Positions 1-5,093 of a stretch of DNA of 5,093 nucleotides are shown one piece after another. The translations under genes and the position numbers were made by a program. The stretch lies in the NCBI GenBank assembly GCA_022865525.1, contig JALHSV010000204.1:1-5093 (forward strand), written 5' to 3'. The notes beneath the pieces are model-generated. The model was not told the origin of the DNA. It was given only the letters and a program-made list of their open reading frames with translations, and searched no databases. This DNA is from Thermodesulfovibrionales bacterium. Its GTDB lineage: Bacteria > Nitrospirota > Thermodesulfovibrionia > Thermodesulfovibrionales > SM23-35. Position 1 is the first letter of the stretch; every line of letters begins with the position of its first letter.

Positions 1-105
1 ATAAACTACACTCTCTTTTATCTCTACCAATTCGATGTCACCGCCGTCCCTTCTGAGTCCCATCCTTATATGTTCAAGAACCTTCTCCACATCTTCCTTG
101 ACCAT
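1..105 (-). CDS. NifU-like C-terminal-domain Fe-S scaffold protein (5' part only)
   Basis: The first 35 codons of a minus-strand gene are visible, starting MVKEDVEKVLEHIRMGLRRD and continuing with GGDIELVEI. This is the characteristic N-terminus of the stand-alone NifU C-terminal domain (Nfu type): a helix ending in an 'R..L..DGGD(I/V)ELV' stretch. In complete members a CxxC pair follows and holds a transient Fe-S cluster delivered to apoproteins in the cytoplasm. The cysteines lie beyond the window edge, so cluster binding cannot be checked here. The start is supported by a strong Shine-Dalgarno (GGAGGT, plus-strand 109-114) a few bases before the ATG at 105. The gene is divergent from the fluoride operon, with its own candidate promoter at 129-157. 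The family call is confident; specific partners cannot be inferred. Confidence 0.82.
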   Translation of the reverse strand, partial: MVKEDVEKVLEHIRMGLRRDGGDIELVEIKESVVY

Positions 106-128
106 GTTACCTCCACTTATTTTATTTA

Positions 129-157
129 ATAATAAAAAAAAACCGTTATTTATTCAA
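129..157 (-). promoter_or_regulatory. Candidate sigma70 promoter for the NifU-like gene
   Basis: On the minus strand a -35-like TTGAAT (plus-strand 152-157) and a -10-like TATTAT (129-134) are separated by exactly 17 bp. A run of nine T residues lies in the spacer. The predicted start, near 122, would give a leader of about 17 nt that contains the GGAGGT ribosome site. The -10 matches consensus at 5 of 6 positions and the -35 at 4 of 6. The surrounding DNA is very AT-rich, so chance matches are easier here. Confidence 0.5.
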
Positions 158-196
158 GTTTTTAAATTGCATATACAGATATAGCTCCACGATCCT

Positions 197-226
197 TTGA
201 CATTGCTTAAATGACTCTGGTATTTT
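197..226 (+). promoter_or_regulatory. Sigma70-type extended -10 promoter of the fluoride operon
   Basis: A perfect -35 TTGACA at 197-202 is followed after 18 bp by TATTTT at 221-226, preceded by the extended -10 dinucleotide TG at 218-219 (TGGTATTTT). The expected transcription start, 6-8 bases downstream, falls at about 232-234. The riboswitch aptamer begins at 233. The fit between predicted start and first aptamer base supports both calls. Regulation appears to act after initiation, through the riboswitch. Confidence 0.75.
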
Positions 227-232
227 ATGATC

Positions 233-282
233 GGTGATGGGGTTCGCCATGAACCGTCCTCAAGGACTGATGACCCCTACTG
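233..282 (+). promoter_or_regulatory. Fluoride riboswitch aptamer (crcB RNA motif)
   Basis: The sequence aligns almost base for base with the known fluoride aptamer fold. Stem P1 is GGTG 233-236 with CGCC 245-248 (one U-G wobble), closing the 8-nt loop ATGGGGTT. A joining segment ATGAAC (249-254) follows, then hairpin GTCC/GGAC (256-259 with 264-267, loop TCAA), then the conserved TGATG (268-272) and the closing CTACTG tail. The pseudoknot pairs loop GGGGTT (239-244) with GACCCC (272-277), ending in a U-G wobble. Positions equivalent to the conserved long-range A-U pair and the Mg/fluoride-coordinating backbone (A237, T238, G239, T268, T271, G272) are intact. Bases in P1 and the pseudoknot differ from the Thermotoga aptamer as I remember it, but in compensating ways. 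Fluoride binding should stabilise the pseudoknot and turn on the downstream antiporter-Usp-MFS operon. Confidence 0.93.
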
Positions 283-317
283 AAACATACAGTTTTCGGT
301 AGGGGTTTTTGGTTTTT
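274..317 (+). terminator. Riboswitch-controlled intrinsic terminator
   Basis: CCCCTACTGAAA (274-285) can pair with TTTCGGTAGGGG (294-305), giving a stem of up to 12 bp with one T-G wobble and a loop of about 8 nt. It is followed by TTTTT (306-310), GG, and TTTTT (313-317). The 5' arm uses CCCC 274-277, the same bases needed for the aptamer pseudoknot, so the two structures exclude each other. This is the expected layout of a transcriptional ON switch: fluoride-bound RNA reads through and unbound RNA terminates. Confidence 0.9.
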
Positions 318-342
318 ATCCCCTCCGGGAAGAATAAGGAGG
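301..342 (+). promoter_or_regulatory. Leader segment with possible Shine-Dalgarno sequestration
   Basis: The ribosome site of the antiporter gene is AAGGAGG (336-342), 10 bases before the ATG at 353. An upstream CCTCC (322-326) is an exact complement of GGAGG (338-342) with an 11-nt loop, so the site could be masked. The same C-rich stretch, CCCCT 320-324, is also complementary to AGGGG 301-305, the 3' arm of the terminator, with a 14-nt loop. It repeats the CCCCT found at 274-278. The pairings are seen directly; a regulatory role is inference. Confidence 0.35.
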
Positions 343-352
343 AATGTAAAAG

Positions 353-1489
353 ATGGATAACCAGTGGTTTCAGGCAGCGTTGTGGATGGGGCTTGCATTT
401 GTTGCGACCCTTCTCTCGGTTCGGATTGCAATATCCATTGCTTTACTTGAGATAATGGTTGGTGTAATTGGAGGGAACTTCCTGCCGCTCCAGAGGACCG
501 AATGGGTAAATTTTCTTGCGGGGTTCGGCAGTATTCTTCTGACATTTCTTGCCGGCGCCGAAATCGAACCGCAGATTCTCAGAAAAAAATTTAAAGAGAG
601 CGTTGGTATAGGCTTCCTGAGTTTCTTGATGCCGTTTTTAGGGGCAATGGGTTATGCGTATTACATCGGAGGCTGGACTTTTCCACAGGCAGCGATGGCA
701 GGGATTTCACTTTCAACCACATCTGTTGCGGTTGTTTATGCCGTAATGATAGAAACAGGGTACAATGAGACTGAACTCGGGAAACTCATTCTTGCGGCCT
801 GTTTTATTACCGACCTCGGAACGGTTTTGGCTCTGGGTGTTTTTTTTGCAAATTATGACCAGTCCATGGTTTTTTTTATAGTCATTACAGCTATTGTCCT
901 ATTCCTTCTTCCTAAATTTACTCCATGGTTTTTTGAAAAAGTCGGAAGCCGCATAAGTGAGCCGGAAACAAAATTTATTTTTCTCTTGCTCTTTGGCCTC
1001 GGCGGGCTTGCCCTGATGGCAAAAAGTGAAGCGGTGCTGCCGGCCTATCTCGTGGGCATGGTGTTGGCACCATTTTTCCTCAAGAACAAAACTCTCAGCC
1101 ACAGAATGAGAGTCACCGCTTTTACCATGCTTACGCCTTTTTATTTTCTTAAAGCTGGTTCACTGGTAAAGCTGTCAGCAATGTGGAATAGTGCTTTGCT
1201 GATTCTTATTTTTCTTCTCGTTAAAATAGCAGCAAAATTTGTAGGAGTATGGCCGCTGACAAAGGTATTTAAATTCGCAAAAAAAGAGAGCATGTATACT
1301 ACCTTGCTGATGTCTACAGGTCTTACTTTCGGAACGATATCAGCTCTCTTTGGCTACACAAACAAAATCATAAACCAGGAGCAATATACGATACTGGTCA
1401 CTGCTGTTATACTTTCGGCAGTGGTACCGACAGTCATAGCTCAGAAATGGTTTCAACCTGATTTAAAAAAGGAGGGGAATGATGTTTAA
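353..1489 (+). CDS. CPA2-type cation:proton antiporter, fluoride-riboswitch controlled
   Basis: This 378-residue, almost wholly hydrophobic protein has about 12-13 predicted membrane helices and matches the Na+/H+ exchanger fold (Pfam Na_H_Exchanger). Supporting motifs are FLAGAEIE (65-72, the usual F..G.E after an early helix), STTSVAVVYAVM (121-132) and ITDLGT (152-157) in the two crossing helices, TPFYFLKAGSL (261-271) in place of the common PxFFxxxG motif, and Lys291 in a late helix where CPA2 members carry a conserved basic residue. The ion-site pair is Thr153-Asp154, with one acidic residue rather than the Asp-Asp of electrogenic antiporters. No C-terminal RCK/TrkA-N domain is present, so it is shorter than KefB/KefC. 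The start follows a strong AAGGAGG (336-342). It is the first gene after the fluoride switch and overlaps the next. The likely role is exchange of H+ for Na+ or K+ in the inner membrane during fluoride/HF stress; ion and stoichiometry are not determinable. Confidence 0.9.
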   Translation: MDNQWFQAALWMGLAFVATLLSVRIAISIALLEIMVGVIGGNFLPLQRTEWVNFLAGFGSILLTFLAGAEIEPQILRKKFKESVGIGFLSFLMPFLGAMGYAYYIGGWTFPQAAMAGISLSTTSVAVVYAVMIETGYNETELGKLILAACFITDLGTVLALGVFFANYDQSMVFFIVITAIVLFLLPKFTPWFFEKVGSRISEPETKFIFLLLFGLGGLALMAKSEAVLPAYLVGMVLAPFFLKNKTLSHRMRVTAFTMLTPFYFLKAGSLVKLSAMWNSALLILIFLLVKIAAKFVGVWPLTKVFKFAKKESMYTTLLMSTGLTFGTISALFGYTNKIINQEQYTILVTAVILSAVVPTVIAQKWFQPDLKKEGNDV

Positions 1490-1904
1490 GAAAATATTAG
1501 TAGGCAATGACGGCTCTGAAGGAGCAAAAAAAGCCCTTAAAACTGCAATTGATCTCGCAAAAAAATATAACGCTGAACTTCACAGCATATCGGTGGAAGA
1601 GGGGGTGCCTCAGTATGCGGCAACGATCGGAGAGGTGGAGGAATTCAGAAAAGAAGCTAACGACTATTTCCAGAAAATCAATGACGACGCAAAGGAAGAG
1701 GCAAAAATTGCCGGGATAGATCTTTATATCAAGGTTCAGGCAGGGCATGAAGTTGAAACTATCGTGCACTATGCAAAGGAAGGGCATTTTGATCTTCTTG
1801 TCGTTGGCTTTATGGGGCATTCGAAGATATTTGGAAGAGTATGGGGGTCAACCTCACAGAATATTACAAAACTGTCTCCCTGTACAGTTATTGTGGTTAA
1901 ATAA
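1482..1904 (+). CDS. Universal stress protein, UspA family, ATP-binding type
   Basis: This 140-residue soluble protein (MFKKILVGNDGSEGAKKAL...) has the single-domain Usp alpha/beta fold. Asp10 sits in the first-strand nucleotide loop (NDGS), and the C-terminal motif G-x2-G-x9-G-S is complete at residues 109-123 (GFMG, then GS). This is the signature of the ATP-binding MJ0577-like subgroup rather than the non-binding E. coli UspA type. Two ATGs lie in tandem, at 1479 and 1482. The ribosome site GGAGG (1471-1475) is only 3 nt from the first but 6 nt from the second, so I choose 1482. The 1479 start would add one Met. The gene overlaps the antiporter's last codons by 8 bases, implying translational coupling. 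CPA2 antiporters elsewhere can carry a fused C-terminal Usp domain, so a regulatory partnership is plausible but inferred. Confidence 0.93.
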   Translation: MFKKILVGNDGSEGAKKALKTAIDLAKKYNAELHSISVEEGVPQYAATIGEVEEFRKEANDYFQKINDDAKEEAKIAGIDLYIKVQAGHEVETIVHYAKEGHFDLLVVGFMGHSKIFGRVWGSTSQNITKLSPCTVIVVK

Positions 1905-1929
1905 TCTATCGTAGAAGAAGCCCCCCTTC

Positions 1930-3141
1930 ATGAGTCACAACAAAAAATATTTCGGTTTCGGAAGAAACGTATCCATTGCCGGACTTGTGAGTTTTTTTAT
2001 GGATGTCAGTTCCGAGATGATCTATCCCCTTGTCCCTCTTTTTCTCTCGAATGTTCTTGGAGTGAATAAATCTATAATCGGACTGATCGAAGGAATCGCA
2101 GAATCAACTGCAAGTTTGCTAAAAATATTTTCTGGATGGTTCTCAGACAGAATAGGCAATCGGAAATGGCTTATGGCTGCTGGATATAGTATATCCACCT
2201 TGAGTAGACCAATTGTTTCTCTTGCTACAGGTTGGCAGCATATCCTGGGCTCACGCTTCATGGACAGGTTCGGCAAAGGTTTACGCACAGCGCCACGCGA
2301 CGCTATCATCGCTGAGTCTTCAGAAAAAACGCATCTCGGCAGGGCATTCGGTTTTCACCGTTCAATGGATACAATGGGTGCAGTGGTCGGTCCTGCACTG
2401 GCCTTCCTTTTACTTGGTCTATTCTCAAACAACTATCGAATGGTCTTCTGGCTTTCTATAATCCCAGGGACTATTGCGGTTCTCTTGATCATCTTTTTTA
2501 TCACAGAGAAAAAGAAAGTTTCTCTCCCGCATTCGGAGAGACCCAAATTGACGCTCAAACATTTTGACTGGAGGTTCAAGTTCTTTGTTGTAATCGCTGC
2601 CGTATTCGCAATAGGGAATTCCAGTGATGTCTTTCTCATACTCAGGGCTCAACAGGTTGGAGTTCCTATAGTCATGATACCTGTGGTTTATCTACTATTC
2701 AATCTCGTCTACTCCTTATCATCCATCCCTGCAGGTATTGCTGCGGATAGATTTGGAAAAAAGAGAGTAATACTTCTCGGGTTTATTCTCTTTGCCATCC
2801 TCTATTACGGTTTTGCGATAGCAAAAGATGCCACAGCCATATGGGTGCTATTCGGTTTTTATGGCCTCTTTATGGGAATCACGGAAGGCATACAGAAGGC
2901 TTTTCTTGCAACTATAATACCATCTGATTTCAAAGCAACCGCCTTCGGGGTATATAATTCAGCGGTCGGAATTGCCATGTTCCCTGCAAGCCTAATTGGT
3001 GGCTGGCTTTGGGATCATGTCTCTCCTTCTGCGACATTCTATTTCGGTTCGATAACAGCGGGGTTATCGGCGATATTATTTATTGTATTTATTATAGTTG
3101 TACGGAAAATCCCTTTTCCTGCCTCTTATGCCTCTCTATGA
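1930..3141 (+). CDS. Major facilitator superfamily transporter, substrate unknown
   Basis: A 403-residue protein with 12 predicted membrane helices in two halves, joined by a basic cytoplasmic loop at about 193-215. The MFS motif A is clear between helices 2 and 3 (GWFSDRIGNRK, 69-79) and is repeated in the second half (GIAADRFGKKRV, 269-280). A conserved block, RFMDRFGKGLRTAPRDAIIAES (109-130), marks a widespread bacterial MFS subfamily whose substrates I do not know. Asp25 and Glu29 in the first helix are candidate proton-coupling residues. The gene starts 25 bp after the Usp gene, on the same strand and without an intervening terminator, so it should be the third gene of the fluoride operon. 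No good ribosome site precedes ATG 1930 (only AGAAGAAG at 1913-1920), and an in-frame stop at 1912-1914 rules out an upstream start. A drug, metal or anion exporter is possible. Confidence 0.88.
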   Translation: MSHNKKYFGFGRNVSIAGLVSFFMDVSSEMIYPLVPLFLSNVLGVNKSIIGLIEGIAESTASLLKIFSGWFSDRIGNRKWLMAAGYSISTLSRPIVSLATGWQHILGSRFMDRFGKGLRTAPRDAIIAESSEKTHLGRAFGFHRSMDTMGAVVGPALAFLLLGLFSNNYRMVFWLSIIPGTIAVLLIIFFITEKKKVSLPHSERPKLTLKHFDWRFKFFVVIAAVFAIGNSSDVFLILRAQQVGVPIVMIPVVYLLFNLVYSLSSIPAGIAADRFGKKRVILLGFILFAILYYGFAIAKDATAIWVLFGFYGLFMGITEGIQKAFLATIIPSDFKATAFGVYNSAVGIAMFPASLIGGWLWDHVSPSATFYFGSITAGLSAILFIVFIIVVRKIPFPASYASL

Positions 3142-3147
3142 ACGCTG

Positions 3148-3177
3148 TTGTCAAGCTCATCGATAATCCTTTACAAT
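3148..3177 (+). promoter_or_regulatory. Candidate sigma70 promoter for the MidA-family gene
   Basis: TTGTCA (3148-3153) and TACAAT (3172-3177) are separated by 18 bp; each differs from consensus at one position. The predicted start, near 3184, would give a leader of about 50 nt before ATG 3235. The site lies just after the MFS stop codon in the 93-bp gap. It suggests the methyltransferase gene is transcribed independently of the fluoride operon, although no terminator separates them and read-through is possible. Confidence 0.5.
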
Positions 3178-3179
3178 GA

Positions 3180-3193
3180 ATTCTCATGAGAAT
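3180..3193. repeat. 14-bp perfect palindrome at the predicted transcription start
   Basis: ATTCTCATGAGAAT reads identically on both strands with no spacer. It begins 2 bp after the candidate -10 element and covers the predicted start near 3184, a usual position for a repressor operator. With no loop it cannot form a good RNA hairpin, which favours a DNA-binding site. No regulator gene is visible in the window, and a chance palindrome remains possible. Confidence 0.4.
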
Positions 3194-3234
3194 ATGACGC
3201 CTGTGCAGATCTCTGCCCCAGGAATTTTAGCGAT

Positions 3235-4356
3235 ATGAATCCGCTTCAACAGAAAATCATAGAACGAATTAAAACGGAAGGTCCGATTCCCTTTGAAACC
3301 TTCATGGAAATGGCACTCTATGAACCGGGTCTCGGATATTATGCCACGGACAATATCGAAATCGGGAGGGCGGGAGATTTTTATACCAGCCAGCACGTCC
3401 ATCCTGCCTTCGGCGCGATGATCGCCGTACAGCTTGAAGAGATGTGGGAGACCATGGGAAGGCCGCCAGACTTTTATGCGATTGAGCCCGGCGCCGGGGC
3501 TGGTCTCATGTGTCTGGATATCCTGCAGTATCTTCAGGATAAAGAATTTTATCATGCTCTCACCTATCTGCTTGTGGAGACGAATCCTTCGGTGCAGCTG
3601 AAACAGAAGAATGTGCTCAACAAATATGAAGATAAAGTCCGATGGGCATCTTCATTACTATCAGTGGGAAACAGAAAGGGCTGCATTCTGTCGAATGAAC
3701 TTCTCGATGCATTCCCTGTACATCTTGTCGAGATGAATGAGGAAATCAAGGAGATATACATAACATTCAGCGATGACAGTTCTTTCTCGGAGATAAGAAT
3801 GCCGCTAAGCACAACTGCCCTTACAGATTATTTCGATGAATTTTCTGTTCAACTTCCGAAAGGATACCGGACTGAAATAAATCTGAGAATAAAAGACTGG
3901 CTTCAGTCAGCAAGTGAGATACTCTCGGAGGGCTTTATCCTTACCATCGATTACGGCTATCCTTCCCGGGAATATTACAGTGAGGAGAGAAACAGAGGTA
4001 CCTTGCTCTGTTATTACAGACATCAGGTACATGAAGACCCCTATACCAATATTGGTCATCAGGACATAACCGCACATGTCAATTTCTCTTCGGTAAAGAA
4101 ATGGGGGGAATTCTTCGGATTCAGGACGCTCGGATTCTGCCGGCAGGGGACGTATCTGATATCGCTCGGAATTGACGGGGTGATCCGGAAGCTCTTCGCA
4201 AACTCACCTGATTATCTCTTCGAAGTCGCACGGATCAAGAGATTGATTTTTCCCGGGACACTCGGTGAAACCCATAAAGTCATGGTGCAGTATAAGGGGA
4301 AAGGGAATCCTCAGTTACAGGGCTTTTCCATGAAAAATCAGGCAGAGAAGTTATAG
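3235..4356 (+). CDS. MidA/NDUFAF7-family SAM-dependent methyltransferase
   Basis: This 373-residue protein matches the MidA family (Pfam Methyltransf_28, formerly DUF185) along its whole length. Visible family marks are the N-terminal PIPFETFMEMALYEPGLGYY (18-37) and GRAGDFYTS (44-52), the SAM-binding loop IEPGAGAG (83-90), SNELLDAFPVH (153-163), TIDYGYPSREYY (237-248), RGTLLCYYRHQV (254-265) and the DITAHVNFSSV block (277-287). The mitochondrial relative dimethylates an arginine on the complex I subunit NDUFS2 during assembly. The bacterial substrate is not established, and I see no Nuo genes nearby. The start ATG is preceded by a modest AGGA (3220-3223), 11 bases upstream. A candidate promoter and palindrome lie in the gap before it. 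Its TAG stop (4354-4356) overlaps the opposing gene's stop. The family call is firm; the cellular target is unknown. Confidence 0.93.
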   Translation: MNPLQQKIIERIKTEGPIPFETFMEMALYEPGLGYYATDNIEIGRAGDFYTSQHVHPAFGAMIAVQLEEMWETMGRPPDFYAIEPGAGAGLMCLDILQYLQDKEFYHALTYLLVETNPSVQLKQKNVLNKYEDKVRWASSLLSVGNRKGCILSNELLDAFPVHLVEMNEEIKEIYITFSDDSSFSEIRMPLSTTALTDYFDEFSVQLPKGYRTEINLRIKDWLQSASEILSEGFILTIDYGYPSREYYSEERNRGTLLCYYRHQVHEDPYTNIGHQDITAHVNFSSVKKWGEFFGFRTLGFCRQGTYLISLGIDGVIRKLFANSPDYLFEVARIKRLIFPGTLGETHKVMVQYKGKGNPQLQGFSMKNQAEKL

Positions 4357-5093
4357 ATAATCATTCAGTTTCCGGATACTTTTCATAACGTCTTCAGGAG
4401 CATGCCCTTCAATGGTATAGATCAGGTTTTTATCTTTCAGCAACAAAAAGAGTTCATCAAAATTAAATGTTCCATCCCCAATGGCCTTATGGTCGTCAGC
4501 TGCCCTGCTGTTATCATGGAGATGCAGTTCAAGGATATAAGGCTTCAGCTGTTCTATCCATTCGTCGAGAGGAACTCTGGAAAACAGGTTGCAATGTCCG
4601 GTATCAAAACATATCCCGAAGTGATCAGATCCCATTTCCTCCATCAGCAATCTCAAATTGGTTGGCTCGTTTTCAAATACATTCTCAATGGCAATTTTGA
4701 TATGTCTCTCAACTGCTTTTCTTGTCAGAACTTTCCAGGTCTTCAGACTCTTTTCGAGCCAGAGATCGAACGCCAGAGCATATTTCCACTTCTCATATCC
4801 AGAATGAAAAACGATTGATTTTACCTCGAGCAGTTCAGCGATATCGAAAACCTGAAAAAATCGCCCCATGGTAACTGCCCGGATTTTTGGATCAATTGCA
4901 CCCGGTGACAAATCCATAAAAGGTCCGTGAATGCTCAGGGAAGGCATGTAGTCAAGAGTCTTTTTTAGATTAATGATATCGGTACTCTTGATGCTATCAA
5001 GGACTGCCGAAGGAAAATACAGTTCAAGGTTGAGTCTGTGCTTTCTTATGAAATCAAGGTACTGCCCTACCCGGTCATAGGGGACATGGATAT
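4351..5093 (-). CDS. Xylose-isomerase-like TIM-barrel (sugar phosphate isomerase/epimerase family), N-terminus cut
   Basis: The reading frame stays open from the stop at 4351-4353 to the right edge. That gives 246 visible residues and adds 48 in-frame residues before the internal Met at 4947. The visible start, IHVPYDRVGQYLDFIRKHRL followed by NLELYFPSAVLD, looks like the beginning of an AP_endonuc_2 barrel, so only a few residues are probably missing. Likely metal-site residues, numbered from the first visible residue, are His55 (IHGPF), His96 (VFHSG), Glu136 (IENVF), Asp163/His166 (FDTGH), His190/His192 (LHLHDN), His201 (DHKAIGDG) and Glu228 (IEGH). This is the divalent-metal set typical of sugar isomerases/epimerases and of endonuclease IV, whose fold is shared. 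The GDGTFNFDELF motif favours a sugar or inositol-type isomerase over a DNA repair enzyme, but the substrate is unknown. It converges on the MidA-family gene, overlapping it by 6 bp. Confidence 0.88.
   Translation of the reverse strand, partial: IHVPYDRVGQYLDFIRKHRLNLELYFPSAVLDSIKSTDIINLKKTLDYMPSLSIHGPFMDLSPGAIDPKIRAVTMGRFFQVFDIAELLEVKSIVFHSGYEKWKYALAFDLWLEKSLKTWKVLTRKAVERHIKIAIENVFENEPTNLRLLMEEMGSDHFGICFDTGHCNLFSRVPLDEWIEQLKPYILELHLHDNSRAADDHKAIGDGTFNFDELFLLLKDKNLIYTIEGHAPEDVMKSIRKLNDYL

Noticed and set aside
344..349. Minimal start-stop ORF ATGTAA between the ribosome site and the antiporter ATG.
   Set aside because: It lies only 1 nt after GGAGG, too close for efficient initiation, while ATG 353 has a workable 10-nt spacing. 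Probably incidental.
225..545. A 106-codon open frame on the minus strand across the leader.
   Set aside because: It covers the riboswitch, terminator and antiporter start, has low-complexity composition and resembles no family. It is a shadow frame.
863..934. A 13-bp direct repeat TCCATGGTTTTTT (863 and 922) and two 8-T runs (840-847, 870-877) inside the antiporter gene, considered as slippage or phase-variation sites.
   Set aside because: The two copies are read in different codon frames, and the T runs encode Phe/Val-rich membrane helices. The reading frame is intact.
3205..3216. Short inverted repeat GCAGA/TCTGC before the MidA-family ribosome site, considered as a terminator or regulatory hairpin.
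   Set aside because: As RNA it leaves only about 4 bp with a 4-nt loop and has no following T run, too weak to support either role.
4402..4818. A 138-codon plus-strand open frame opposite the isomerase-like gene.
   Set aside because: The minus strand here encodes clear metal-site motifs (FDTGH, LHLHDN, IEGH); the plus-strand product has no recognisable pattern.
1..5093. Mobile elements, CRISPR arrays, tRNA genes or phage/defence genes.
   Set aside because: No transposase or integrase motifs, terminal repeats, regularly spaced repeats or tRNA-like structure were seen; almost the whole window is explained by intact ordinary genes and one regulatory leader.

Overview
This window reads as chromosomal DNA from an anaerobic or facultative Gram-negative-like bacterium of moderate GC (estimated by eye, not computed). 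A Nitrospirota or Desulfobacterota-type lineage is my guess from overall protein flavour, but nothing in the window proves it. I see no mobile element, CRISPR array, rRNA or tRNA.

Layout. At the left edge (1-105, minus strand) is the start of a small NifU-like Fe-S scaffold protein with its own divergent promoter. Positions 197-317 hold a complete regulatory leader on the plus strand: an extended -10 promoter, a fluoride riboswitch aptamer (crcB motif) beginning at the predicted transcription start, and an intrinsic terminator whose 5' arm is also the aptamer's pseudoknot strand. A three-gene operon follows: a CPA2-type cation:proton antiporter (353-1489), a universal stress protein (1482-1904, overlapping the antiporter's stop) and a 12-helix MFS transporter (1930-3141). 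A 93-bp gap (3142-3234) carries a candidate promoter and a 14-bp perfect palindrome. It precedes a MidA/NDUFAF7-family methyltransferase (3235-4356). On the opposite strand, with stop codons overlapping, is a xylose-isomerase-like TIM-barrel protein (4351-5093) that runs off the right edge.

How it works together. In the expected model, without fluoride the terminator at 274-317 stops transcription. With fluoride the pseudoknot holds the CCCC strand, the terminator cannot form, and the antiporter, Usp and MFS genes are transcribed. None of the three encodes a known fluoride exporter (CrcB/Fluc or CLC-F). The payload instead suggests correcting the proton load that follows HF entry, plus an ATP-binding stress protein and an exporter of unknown substrate. 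That is the most interesting part of the window. The MidA methyltransferase and the isomerase-like gene look like ordinary neighbours outside this regulon.
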